Shown: positions 54,508 through 64,000 of the stretch, one piece after another
Numbering within the stretch: the first letter of the stretch is position 1
How the letters are laid out: the number at the start of each line of letters is the position of its first letter
Origin: Parascedosporium putredinis
Taxonomy: Eukaryota; Ascomycota; Sordariomycetes; Microascales; Microascaceae
Direction: 5' to 3'
Assembly: GCA_949357655.1 (NCBI GenBank)
Contig: CASHTG010000005.1
Location: 496,001 to 560,000, forward strand
Length of the DNA: 64,000 bases
The notes under the pieces: generated by a model
The model's database searches: none
What the model saw: the letters and a program-made list of their open reading frames with translations, nothing else
What the model was told of the DNA's origin: nothing
Translations under genes and position numbers: made by a program

Positions 54508-57093
54508 CTAGTGTCTGGAAGTAAAAATAATAAAGCCAAAAAGAAGAATGGCAAGGCAAGTATGGGACAACGAGTATGGGGGATGAACACAGCACATGAA
54601 GGATATAACGAAGATATACATGTAGAAGAAGAAAAACAAAAAGAAGCCTAATATCCCAAACCGTCGCTCATCTAAATTCTTTATCCTAACGTACATTGCT
54701 CTCGACGCTCCGCCTCCCCATCTAGCCCGCCCGCCCAGCGGCCGCCATCCCCGCTCTACGGCGTACGTAGCGTGAAACGACGCCGAGGCCTCGAGGCGTT
54801 CCGGCAAGGGGCGGGGCGAGAGTTGGGGTATGGAGAGAGCGGCATCACGCCGCGGCGGCAGCGCAAGGCCGCCGCTCTGCAACGTAGTAGCCGCGAGCAG
54901 CGCTTCTTCCGCCCTCGGTTCTTCCGCCGCAGCCGCTCTTCTCCTTCTCGCGGCCGCGGCGGCTGGCCTCCACTTTTCTTCTTCTACAAGAAATCTTTCC
55001 CTCTCTACTTGGCGCCTTTGCCTCTCCTCTCCTTCCATTTCCCACATCGCCGCTTCGATGCTATTGGACTCCCCTGCAGACGTGGTGTGCAGGGTCTCCA
55101 CGCGCTCCTGTATCCTGTTGAGCGCCCTCCGCCGCCGCCGTAGCATGCGCTTCCTTGCGTACTGCCACTCTAGCTCCTTGTAGTTCTTCACCTCCCGGTG
55201 GACTAGGCTGGAGAAGGCCCGCTGTTTGTCTAGCGTGACCTTGACCTGCTTAGCCAGCGCGACAATTCTCAGGTCCATCCGCGCGGCCCTGTAGTCCTCC
55301 GCATCCCACACCCGCGGCGTCTCTTTGCGAGACACACGCCGGTGCCCGTGAATGATCTCGTGTGTCGGGTCATAGCCTGCTTCGAAAGACCTATCGGCTT
55401 CTTCATCCTTGGGCGAGATGCGCGGTGCCCACGCCGCAGGCATAGCCGCCCTGAGATGGGCACTGGGCTTGTTTGCTATCTTGAGCGCTTCGTCGATGCG
55501 GCGCGCCAAGGTTGCGTCTTGAGGGATGGCCAGAGGACTTTGGCTTTGCATGCCTAGGCTCTTCTCGATCTGCCTTAGTTTCTGAGAGGCCTGTTGCAGC
55601 TCACGCTCAACACCAAGGATGGCCAGCGCCTTGCGGAGCCGGCCAAATCTCTCCGGGTTGATGTTGTACTCCCGCAGCCGCTTGGCTAGGCTGGCCGGTT
55701 GTTGCCATAGGTTGCTAACGTCTAATAGATAATTGATTTGGTGGAGAAGGACTGGTTTTAGGGCGGGGTCGGACTCGAGGACGGCTTTTAGGATTTCTTG
55801 GTTATCTGTAAAGGAGCGGATGAGCATGGCCGCGAGCGAACGATCGAGGTTCCAGATGCATTGACCAATTAGCTTAATGAGCTCCTTGGAGCGGACGCAC
55901 AGTCCGAGGGTGATGCCGTGACAAAGGACTACGACGGCGTCGGTGAGGTTTCCGATGCCTGCGTAGGCGCCCACCATGGCCTCGAGCAGACGGCATCCTC
56001 CGCGTGCGAGGTACGAGTCCAGCCGTCGGAAGATGACGTTAACTTTCCTGCTGACGCCGGCGTGATTAAACACCTCCTTGTCGTGGTAGAGAACAGCGGC
56101 GGCCGATTGTGGGTGGTGGTATCTAAAGTGGGCAAAGTGCGCCCTGGTGACGCAACCGGCGAGTCGGCCGTGGCCGGCCTTAGTTAATTGAACGATGAGG
56201 GTATTGTAGGAATGCATGGTAACGGGGTATAGGGAGGTGAGGAGGCTGTAGCATATCCTCTCAATCGTTCCTAGGCGGTCGTGGCCGACAACGTCTCGGC
56301 GGAACCTCGCAGAAAGCTCCGTTCGGCCCCATCGCAGCGCGTTGAGGTCCCGGTTATCCCACCAGATATTCGGTAGACCCCGGACGAGCAGCCGGTCGAT
56401 GGCGATGCGAAGCGGAGACTTTGGCTCGCTCTCCTTGGCCTTTTTCCAGCGCATCCTATCATGCTCGATGAGCAGGGTGTTGACGAGCCCCATGACGCTC
56501 GATTCATACTCCTCGGGTCGAGCCACCGTCATCAGCTTATCCTCCCTGTCGCTGGACGCCGTAGCGTCAAGCCAGTCTTGTATCGATTGATGATCGGTCG
56601 TATTGAGCTTGACGAGGGTCCGCTTGTAGTTTTGCGGGTGGAAAACGTCCCAGCACTGTCCTCCCATCCACTCCCATATCTGAGCCTCGTACACCCCCAT
56701 TTTCGTCGAGGTCGGATCCGCCGATAGTCTCGGCGTCGTCCGCGTCGGCCGGGGCTTGTGGCGGCCCAATGACCTGGATCCCCCATCTGCTTGTATCGTA
56801 GCCCCAAATATCTCGGGAAATAGTCTCGCCTCTGCCTCGGCGTTCTCGAGCCTCAGCCTCGCGACGGCCTCCTTGGCCTGGTCAATCTCCGAGTCGAGGA
56901 GCTTGGCCCTGTCATCTTTCCTCTTCGCGTCGACCACCGCCGCGGTGGCGAGCACGCTCGTATACAGGGTCGTGAAAGCGTTGCGTGCGTTGACGGGCCA
57001 CGAATTGGGGGCCCTCGGAACCCCAGCTCCGCCGGCGAGCTGGTTGTAGCGGGAGCCGCGCGCCTTGCCCGCTCTCGTCAAGAACCGCTGCAT
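54508..57093 (-). CDS. mitochondrial PPR-like protein (probable)
   Basis: A single open frame of 861 codons. The start MQRFLTRAGKARGSRYNQ is basic and free of acidic residues, like a mitochondrial presequence. A charged helix follows at about residues 56-90 (KRKDDRAKLLDSEIDQAKEA), then a helical region with PPR-like units such as MHSYNTLIVQLTKAG and LLEAMVGAYAGIGNLTDAVVVL, a short coiled coil (ERELQQASQKLRQIEKSLG), and an Arg/Ala/Glu-rich C-terminal part. PPR-like proteins of this layout act on mitochondrial mRNAs in fungi; that role is inferred. The last 49 residues (54,511-54,657) are hydrophobic and look like translated 3' untranslated sequence. A one-base deletion shortly before would bring TAG at 54,722-54,724 into frame and give about 790 residues. 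No orthologue can be named. Confidence 0.65.
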   Translation of the reverse strand: MQRFLTRAGKARGSRYNQLAGGAGVPRAPNSWPVNARNAFTTLYTSVLATAAVVDAKRKDDRAKLLDSEIDQAKEAVARLRLENAEAEARLFPEIFGATIQADGGSRSLGRHKPRPTRTTPRLSADPTSTKMGVYEAQIWEWMGGQCWDVFHPQNYKRTLVKLNTTDHQSIQDWLDATASSDREDKLMTVARPEEYESSVMGLVNTLLIEHDRMRWKKAKESEPKSPLRIAIDRLLVRGLPNIWWDNRDLNALRWGRTELSARFRRDVVGHDRLGTIERICYSLLTSLYPVTMHSYNTLIVQLTKAGHGRLAGCVTRAHFAHFRYHHPQSAAAVLYHDKEVFNHAGVSRKVNVIFRRLDSYLARGGCRLLEAMVGAYAGIGNLTDAVVVLCHGITLGLCVRSKELIKLIGQCIWNLDRSLAAMLIRSFTDNQEILKAVLESDPALKPVLLHQINYLLDVSNLWQQPASLAKRLREYNINPERFGRLRKALAILGVERELQQASQKLRQIEKSLGMQSQSPLAIPQDATLARRIDEALKIANKPSAHLRAAMPAAWAPRISPKDEEADRSFEAGYDPTHEIIHGHRRVSRKETPRVWDAEDYRAARMDLRIVALAKQVKVTLDKQRAFSSLVHREVKNYKELEWQYARKRMLRRRRRALNRIQERVETLHTTSAGESNSIEAAMWEMEGEERQRRQVERERFLVEEEKWRPAAAAARRRRAAAAEEPRAEEALLAATTLQSGGLALPPRRDAALSIPQLSPRPLPERLEASASFHATYAVERGWRPLGGRARWGGGASRAMYVRIKNLDERRFGILGFFLFFFFYMYIFVISFMCCVHPPYSLSHTCLAILLFGFIIFTSRH

Positions 57094-57632
57094 GACTCAA
57101 GTCATTGGTGTGTTTCGCGTGGGAGAGAAGGGGGGCGGCGAAAGGGCGGAGGGGGTAAGGAAGGGGAAGGACGACTAGTGGAAACCCGTAGAAGGAGGGT
57201 TTCTCTGGTCGTCGGCCCCGTCGTCGTGGTTTTCGATTCAAGCGTTTGTTGGATTTTTGCTCATTCGAGATGGTCTGATCAAGAGGTCAAAACTGGAAGT
57301 GGAACGTTCAATTGAGCCAATTGGATCACGTGGGAAGCGGCCATCGGATTAGGTAATGAAGAATGTTGACTTGTCGTGCTTGTGCCAAAAATTTGACGTC
57401 CTGCTCATTGGTCCGTGCTCAATTGGATAGCAGCAGGTGTTTGCATTTCTTTTGGCCGATGAGTGAACCTCGTGCAAAGGTACGTACCAGCTAGAGTTGG
57501 TTGAAGAGGGGCAGCTTTCAAGTGGAGGAGAGAAAAGCCCCTCGCTCAAGATCTCGTGGCGGGCATTCACTCAAAATTGACGGCTACACTTTTGGGCAGC
57601 GATTAACGTTTTATCTCTTGCTAAATCACACA
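57094..57632. promoter_or_regulatory. divergent promoter between PPR-like gene and CZIB
   Basis: These 539 bp serve two genes transcribed outwards. The palindrome CCAATTGG at 57,317-57,324 and CACGTG at 57,327-57,332 lie side by side; further ATTGG boxes are at 57,407-57,411 and 57,422-57,426. CCAAT is the HAP-complex core and CACGTG the bHLH core. The same pair of motifs is present upstream of YME1. Function is inferred from motif and position. Confidence 0.45.
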
Positions 57633-58523
57633 ATGCTCGCCCTCGTCCTCACAGCAGAGCTTTCCGGGTAAGCGAGAACCAGCGGGGATGGGGGTAGATG
57701 AAGCGGGTGGGCTTTTTTCTTTTCCATCCTCTTATAGCGACTAACACACTCTGTAGAGTGACGAACCTCCGGCCAGCCGATACGGAGGCCACCCAGTTCT
57801 GGTATACCTTTAAGGTCCAATGCACGTCCTGCCGTGAGACTCACGGCAACAATATCGCCCTGAGCCGTTTTGTATGTTTTGAATCCCCAAAACTTGCCAT
57901 GAATCTGGAGTGGTCAAGAGATGCCCCTCCAAGTCTGGCTGGGTGAAAGCTAGGCCAAGTAACTTAGACAAGGGCTTTGATGTAGGACATGAACGAGATG
58001 AGCGGAAGCCGAGGAGAGGCCAACTTTGTCTGGAAGTGCAAGAACTGCAAGGTACGGAACTCCCGAAACGTGTTAGATATAAGCAGTATCCTGGTCGCTC
58101 CTTTCTCCTCTGCAGGGTATCTAAACGCTCTTGTGCACAGAGAGAATCGTCCGCCAACATCAAGGCTGCGCCGGCAGCCTACGAGCATAGCGACCCGCCC
58201 AAGAAGCAGAAGATTATCGAGTTCGACTGCCGCGGATTGGAGTTTACCGAGTTCTTGCCCGAGGTAAGGTTTTGTCCCCTATGATCGGCCCGAAGAAGTG
58301 CATACTTTGCCACGATCTTCCTGGGAATCACCCTTGGCTTGCACACTTTTAAAGACACTGATACTAAATCTCTGACCAGGGAGAGTGGCTGGCGGAAGGA
58401 ATTGACTCCGGTACCAAGTTTACGGGAGTTGAGCTTACGGAGGGAGAGTGGTTTGACTATGACGAGAAGGCGGGAGAAGAGGTTGGAATCACAAACCTCA
58501 AGTGGGAGATTGTGCGGTCATAA
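57633..58523 (+). CDS. CXXC zinc-binding protein, UPF0587/DUF866 (CZIB family)
   Basis: A small conserved eukaryotic zinc protein (C1orf123/CZIB in man) of uncertain cellular role. Five exons: 57,633-57,667, 57,757-57,871, 57,986-58,051, 58,141-58,263 and 58,380-58,523, all with GT..AG introns. They join without any frame problem into 160 residues, the usual family length. Seen are the N-terminal MLALVLTAELSGVTNLRPAD, the zinc ligands C34-x2-C37 (VQCTSC) and C68-x2-C71 (WKCKNC), the signature MSGSRGEANFVWKCKNCKRE, and the end EGEWFDYDEKAGEE then LKWEIVRS. In many relatives the motif after IIEF is CRGCE; here it reads CRGLE, so this third Cys is absent, but it is not one of the four zinc ligands. 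It is the only multi-exon gene of the window without an indel. Confidence 0.93.
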
Positions 58524-58919
58524 CGGACGGATTTTGAGAGGAGATAGTAAACCCCAAATGGAATACAATAGATGCAAAGCAAAAAATAAAGGAAGATTTC
58601 CTCAAAAGCGGGCTTGTTGCTCCTTTTGATTGCTCCTTTCCCGGTCCCGGTCGTCTGCGCTGTGGTGTTTCTGGGCGAGGTGGTCTGGTCCCAATAGGTC
58701 CCTGCACCGAAACAATCGAGCACTAACATTTTTTCAGCCACTGACTCTCGTTTCCTCACTTCAACAAATCACCTTGAAGGCTCAGATACGTCAACGAAAG
58801 AGGCCCGGCATCATTACGAGCGTTGGTTTCCTCGCCCAAAAATCACATCTTCATGTAAAATCCCTCTTGATGCTTAAACAGTGTGAAACAAAATTTCAAC
58901 TCCTCGGTTGCCGTCCGCC
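58524..58919. other. spacer between CZIB and SNM1-like gene
   Basis: 396 bp holding the 3' end of CZIB and the promoter of the next gene. No other element is recognised. Confidence 0.5.
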
Positions 58920-59548
58920 ATGGCGACACTCAATCTCCAGGCTCGCCTGAGCTACCTCACCGACGCCGCCCACCTCTTGGCAGCATCCGCGCCGGAGACA
59001 TCATCGTACCTGATGGACAAAAGGAACTCGCTCACGGCCAAGCACGGCATCGCCATCTCGGACGTGGAGAAGCAGCACGCGTGTGCGGCCTGCGGAAACA
59101 TTCTGATTCCCGGCTCCAGCGCCGTGCTCAAGATCGAGTCGGACAAGGCGCTGCTGCGCAAGCGTTCGAGCTTGCCGAGGCCGAACCACCGACTCTCGGG
59201 CCAATCGGGTACGTCAAGCGGTCAGGGAAGTCGGCCGGTCAGCCCAAGGTTGAGAGGGTCGGCATCACCAAGACGGTCTCGTGCGATCGGTGTGCGCGGA
59301 CGACGGTGGTGCAGCTGCCCCCGGCACCCGTCGTGGGCCACGTGAAGAGGCATCAGCGAGCCAAGGCCGCGAAACCCTTGGACAAGGTGAGCGCGGCGGA
59401 AGTGCCGGTCGCAAAGACGACGTCGGTCAATGCGGTGAGCAAGAAGCGGGCGAAGAACCGCAAGGCAGGGCTGCAGGCTCTCCTCGCGGATAGCAAGGCT
59501 GCCAAGCCTAGCAGCGGGCTATCTCTCGCGAGCTTCATGAAGAAGTGA
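58920..59548 (+). CDS. SNM1: RNase MRP/P protein subunit, SNM1-like (Rpr2/Rpp21/Snm1 family)
   Basis: It should be a zinc-binding protein subunit of RNase MRP (pre-rRNA processing) in the nucleolus. The helical N-terminus MATLNLQARLSYLTDAAHLL is followed by the first zinc pair CAAC (C55, C58) in HACAACGNILIPGSSAVLKI and the second pair CDRC (about C122, C125) in KTVSCDRCARTTVV. A Lys/Arg-rich tail ends in GLSLASFMKK; yeast Snm1 ends in a very similar SLESFMKS-type sequence, and therefore I prefer SNM1 over RPR2. The frame changes once at about 59,164: reading one more G (CGG for CG) links KALLRKR to FELAEAEPPTLGPIGYVKRS. Corrected length is about 209 residues, near that of yeast Snm1. No intron is needed. 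Confidence 0.78.
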
Positions 59549-60353
59549 GGCCATCAATTGATGGCGAGAATTACTATGAAGAGCACCTTGTTGAACTGTC
59601 AAGAATCGACAAGATGCGGAATAACCATCAGTACCATCCCGAATGATCGATTTCGTCCATATCGATCTCGAGCTTGGTCCGGGTCCGTCTAGCTCGGACA
59701 GGGGATAACTAGAAGCTTCTACTGGTCAACGGTAGTCGTCCTCAGAAGCACCGGTTGCCTTTAGTGGCGATTTGCGGCAAATGCCCAGACTTTTAGGGGC
59801 CGCTAGCGCATTGACAACCTCTAGCCCGCAAAATGGTCAGGCCACGCTCACTCGCCAATTTGACTGGACCCCTAAACGCGAGTACTCAGCGCTTGGGGTG
59901 TGCGGCAATTGGGCTACGAACAGGGCGGTTAATGCGAGCGAGGCTTCTGGGCGCAGCACGCAGCATCCCCGAGCTGGAGGGTTGACTCAAAGCCGCTCGC
60001 GCGTGTGACTATTACCCCTCCATGGATTTCGCCGCGATAAGAAAAAATTTCTACAGAGGCCCATAAGCTTCCAGAAATACCCCACCATCGAATCGCTCCA
60101 TGCACCCATCGTCATACACTTGATTTCTAACACACATCACCCAAGACTACAATCACGCTTTTCCCGTTCCTTCTTTTTTCTTCTTTTTTCCTTTCCTCTT
60201 TCCCTATCCTATTGTCTTTCTTGAAAAAGAAAATAAAAGAATCGGAAAATAGAGACAATTTCAAGGATCCGGGCAGCAACACCGGACAGCGATCTTAGAT
60301 ACCCCTCTTGTTTGATTTTCTTTTTCTTTTTCTTCCTTCCATCTACGCCCCTC
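59549..60353. promoter_or_regulatory. ZPR1 upstream region
   Basis: About 0.8 kb between SNM1-like and ZPR1. The last 200 bp carry a strong CT-rich tract (60,168-60,212) typical of fungal promoters near the transcription start. A 78-codon frame at 59,772-60,008 is not credible as a gene. Confidence 0.4.
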
Positions 60354-61941
60354 ATGTCTGCCGAGGAGACGAAGCCCGCGGCGCAAGCCACCCCGCTCAA
60401 CCCTCCCAGTTCGAGGCCATTGGAAACAAGGTTGACAAGGTCGCCGGCCCCGGAGAGAGCGGCGATGTCGACGACGACGACGAGAAGGTTGTTCAGGAAA
60501 TTGAGTCCCTGTGCATGAACTGCCACGATAATGTGAGTCTTTGTCTGCTTCCTTTCATGTCCCGCCTCTGCGCATACCCTCCACAGGCCAACGTTAGCTA
60601 ACATTTTCTGTTCTTCTTCCTCTTCGCTCAGGGCGTCACGCGACTATTCCTCACGGCGATCCCTTACTTCCGCGAAATCATTCTCATGTCTTTTGAGTGC
60701 GAGCACTGCGGCTTCCGCAACAACGAGATCCAAACCGCCTCCGAAATACAAGTCAAGGGCAGCTACTACGAGCTTAGGCTCACAGACATGGCTGACTTCT
60801 CCCGCCAAGTTGTCAAGGCTGACACCGCCACCGCAAAGTTCATCGAGCTGGACCTCGAGATGCCCCCGGCCGTGGCCAGCTTAGCAACATCGAGGGTCTA
60901 TTGCGCACCGTTGTCGACGACCTGGAGCTCGCCCAGGATCAGCGCAAGGAGCAAGACCCCGAGAACTACGAGAAGATTGCTGCCGTGATCCAAAAGGGCC
61001 GCGATATGCTCGAGGGCAAGTCCTTCCCCTTCCGCATCACCATTGACGATCCCGCCGGCAATTCCTTCATCGCCCCCAACCTGACCGATAGCGTCGGCAA
61101 ATGGGAGAAGCACGAATTCGTCCGTACCCCCGAGCAGAACGCTGCCCTTGGCCTGTCCGCCGGTGATGGCTCCGCGCCTGCCGGCGCCTCCGCCCAGCCC
61201 GGGCTTACCGCCGAGGGCGACATCATCCCCGACGAAGTTTACAGCTTCCCCGCCACCTGTCCCGGCTGCACCCACAACTGCACGACCCACATGAAGATGG
61301 TGGATATCCCCCACTTCAAACAGGTTGTCCTCATGTCCACTGTATGCGACGACTGCGGGTACCGCTCCAACGACGTTAAGACGGGCGGCGAGATCCCCGA
61401 ACTGGGCGAGCGCATCACCCTCAAGGTTACCGAGTCCCGCGATCTAGGCCGCGATATCCTCAAGAGCGAGACATGCGCCCTTGAATCCCCGAGCTTAACC
61501 TCTCCGTCAACCCCGGTACTCTCGGCGGTCGCTTCACCACCGTCGAGGGCCTCTTCACCCAGGTCCGCGACGACCTACGTAATCAAATATTCCAGGTCGA
61601 CGGCGCCTCGGGTGCCGGCGGCGGTGACTCCTCCTCGCGGACGAGAGGACCACCTGGGAGGCCTTCTTCGACGGCCTCGACGCCGCTATCAACGGCGAAA
61701 AGCAGTTCACCATCATCCTCACCGACCCGCTCGCCAGCAGCTACGTCCAATCCCTCGTAGAGCCTCCTCAGCCCGATCCGCAAATCACCAGGGAGAATTA
61801 TACCCGTACTCATGAGGAAGAGGAGGATCTTGGCCTGAACGATATCAAGGTCGAGGGCTACGAGAACGATGTCAAGGTCAAGGGGATGAAGAGACCAAGG
61901 CTGAGGAGACCACGGCAGAGAACAAGCCTGAGGCCGCGTAG
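60354..61941 (+). CDS. ZPR1: zinc finger protein ZPR1
   Basis: ZPR1 is an essential conserved protein that binds and helps to fold eEF1A and moves between cytoplasm and nucleus. Exons are 60,354-60,532 and 60,632-61,941; the intron has a GCTAAC branch site. Two copies of the ZPR1 module are seen. The first has zinc pairs CMNC and CEHC (then GFRNNEIQTASEIQVKG); the second has CPGC and CDDC (then GYRSNDVKTGGEIPELG). Each is followed by its beta-rich domain (LEMPP; LEIPELN-type). An acidic tail ends at TAG 61,939-61,941. The frame is broken five times, each by one missing base: C run 60,405-60,407, C run 60,863-60,867, AA at 61,484-61,485, about 61,632-61,640, and G run 61,882-61,885. With these restored the protein has about 497 residues, normal for fungal ZPR1. 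Confidence 0.92.
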
Positions 61942-62445
61942 CCGCTAGTGCTGCCTAAACGAAAAGGAAAAACAAAGAAAGAAAAAACAAGGACTGGAAG
62001 GACCTGGTATGATGCCAAAAAAAAACGGAAAGCGAGGATTTTATGATACAACTCAGGCGATAGAGTGATGATTTTGCGGTATCCGAAAGCAGTCAATGGT
62101 TGTATAGTGATTTGGTTCCTTTTTTCCCCGTCCCCTCCTATTCCATTAGCTTTCATAGATTCTAAAAAGAAAAACCCTTTACTGTTCGAAAACGGTCCAT
62201 TCGGACACTTTCTTTTCGTCCTGTGGAGGAGTGAGTTCCCCGATCCGTGGCGTTATCCATGCCGATACTAAAACTCCGCAACATACGTGAGAGGAAGATG
62301 AATAAAACAAGAAGGCCGAGCGCTCCATTCCGGAAATCCGACGAGAAGAGAAGACAAAGGTGAAGAAGCAGTAGCCTGGAAGCACAAATAGAAAAGAAAA
62401 GAAGAAAAAGGCATAAAACAAGACTCCAAGCGCCGAAACCCAGAG
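61942..62445. other. convergent 3' spacer
   Basis: 504 bp between the stop codons of ZPR1 and the membrane-protein gene on the other strand. It is A-rich near 61,960-62,030 and has no credible frame; it is probably two 3' untranslated regions. Confidence 0.5.
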
Positions 62446-64000
62446 CTAGTTATACTTGCCTCCCAACCTCTCCAGCTCCCCATCCCCGAGCACAGGACTA
62501 ACCACCCCCGCCTCCCGCCCCGACACCCCCGGCGCACCCCCGGCCCCGCTCCGAAACATACCCCAGCTCTCCCGCTCCTCGCGCGCGCACTCTTCCGTCA
62601 AATCGCAGAGATCTTGCGACTCGGACGACATTTTTGCGCGTTGCCGCCGCTGTCACCCCCTCGCCCTCGCCCCCGTCCTTGCCCTCGTTCCCGCCGCCAC
62701 TTGATCCAGGGCTGCCGCCGCCGGGCCCGTTTCCGTTTTCGCCCGTGACTGCGAGGCCAATCTCGCCGGGAAGCACCATGATCGTCGGCACCGGCGGGGG
62801 CGTGGAGGGAGGTGGCGGAGGCGGAGGGGAGGGAGCGGAGGTTCCATGGTAAATGGGGTACGCGGCCGGCCGTCTTAGCGGCAGCTACGGCGGCGGGACT
62901 GACGAGGCCGGGGATTTCGAGCTGGGTTTCGTGGGGGCGGGGGTCGGGGCGGGGAGGGGAGGATGAGTTGGTTTGGCCTGGGTGTCGGGGGCGGAGCCGC
63001 CGTCGCTGCTGCTGCTCCCGTTTCTGACGACGATGCTGCTACTGCTACTACTACTGGTACTGCTGCTGTTACCGTTGCTGCCGTTTTTACTACCCCTCGG
63101 CACCTCGCCCGCCGTGACGTGAGTCCTCGTAGGAACGGGGTGCGTCCTAGCCAGGCCGTGGATCCCTCGTTCCAGCCTCGGTTCTAGTTTATTCGTTGTT
63201 GGTGCGCAAATCGGTGCTGTCGGAAACGTGCTTTCACTCGCGGACCGTGCCGGAACCCCAGTCTTCTTTCCGACTTGCTGTCTCCTTCCGACGGATCCCG
63301 CAAATGTAGGGAGGAGTCTGCGGTCCTTGAGCCTGAGCGGCGGAAACGTCATTGTTGGCGTCTTTCCGTACCGAGCGTCATCGTGAGTAACATCGTCGTG
63401 AATATTGCCGCCGCCGCTGCCGTCACGGTTACTAGCGTTATCCATGTCGTTGATGTCGGCCGCCGCTATCGTCGACCGTCGCGGCGTCGTCGCTGTCGAG
63501 GCGGGCGGGGTCGACGACGATACGACGCGCGTGGGCGAGCTGTCGAACGAGGAAGGGTTCGTGGTCGTGCCCTCCCCGGCCCCGCGCTTGGATCTTGACC
63601 GAGACGAGGATCGGAGGCTGTGGCCATACTGAAACGAATGCTGCGGGAGTAGCGGTGCCGGCGGCGGCAGCGGCGGCGGCGATGGGACTGAAGCCGAAGC
63701 CGAGACCGAAGCCGGGAGCAGGTGCCGAGAGGAAGAATGATGCGTGCCGCGCCGGCGCAGGCACAGAATCAGGCTGAGGAGGGCGAGGGATCCGACGATG
63801 GAGGTGACGGCAATGGTGGCCTTGACTCCCGAGGTGAGCCCGCTTTGCTGCGGCACGGGAGCCATGAGGTCGTCGCCGCTCGGGAAGTCGAATGCCACGT
63901 TTGTAATGGTGGAAGACGGGAGGGAGGCGCCGGTAGTGGTGGGAGCAAGTAGTATGCTCGGCCTGTCTGTCGTCGGGGCTGGCTCGCTCGATGGCGGGGC
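62446..64000 (-). CDS. single-pass membrane protein with Ser/Thr-rich ectodomain, 5' end outside the window
   Basis: The frame is open to the window edge, so the N-terminus is missing. The visible part starts with a Ser/Thr/Pro-rich stretch (PSSEPAPTTDRPSILLAPTT), then one transmembrane helix (about 63,770-63,840; TIAVTSIVGSLALLSLILCL) followed by RRR, which puts the long tail in the cytoplasm. The tail is low-complexity (Ser, Pro, Gly, Arg). This layout is common among fungal plasma-membrane sensors and unnamed surface proteins; no family can be named. The main frame stops at 62,885-62,887. A likely true C-terminus lies further on in another frame (MSSESQDLCDLTEECAREER and onward to TAG at 62,446-62,448); at least two indels would be needed to reach it. 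The join is inferred and the part between 62,640 and 62,885 is uncertain. Confidence 0.55.

Noticed and set aside
46119..61941. Pseudogenes
   Set aside because: Catalytic and zinc-binding residues are intact after each break, and essential genes such as ZPR1 would hardly be lost together with their neighbours.

Overview
This is a stretch of nuclear DNA from a filamentous ascomycete (Pezizomycotina, probably a Sordariomycete). The grounds are short introns with GT..AG borders and CTAAC/CTGAC branch sites, GC-rich coding sequence set in pyrimidine- and purine-rich spacers, and gene families of fungal type (SPX-ankyrin-GDPD protein, four-finger C2H2 factor with a Q-rich tail, SNM1-like RNase MRP subunit). 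The genus cannot be told from the sequence.

Layout. Positions 1-35,398 hold no gene that I can recognise on either strand, which is very long for this kind of genome. From there the order is: C2H2 zinc-finger transcription factor (35,399-36,952, +); a 5 kb spacer; YME1-type i-AAA protease of the mitochondrial inner membrane (42,031-44,324, +), followed by a 95-bp tandem duplication; GDE1-like glycerophosphocholine phosphodiesterase (46,119-50,152, -); a 4.4 kb spacer with one possible coding remnant; a mitochondrial PPR-like protein (54,508-57,093, -); then three genes in tandem on the + strand for Cys-based zinc proteins: CZIB/UPF0587 (57,633-58,523), SNM1-like (58,920-59,548) and ZPR1 (60,354-61,941). 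The last is a single-pass membrane protein (62,446 to beyond 64,000, -) whose 5' end lies outside the window.

The genes are mostly conserved housekeeping functions and do not form a pathway. Two of them (YME1 and the PPR-like protein) act in mitochondria, and the region upstream of each combines CCAAT boxes with a CACGTG element, so shared control is possible.

The most consistent anomaly is technical. Five of the seven complete gene models are interrupted by small indels at 14 sites. Thirteen of these are deletions, nearly all in short G/C homopolymers, and each break is followed at once by a conserved sequence in the next frame. Each interrupted model needs only single-base corrections (two adjacent ones at the YME1 P-loop) to become a full-length family member. 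I read these as consensus sequencing errors, not pseudogenes. I did not find a convincing new biological system; the long empty region and the possible 53.2 kb coding remnant are the places most worth a search.
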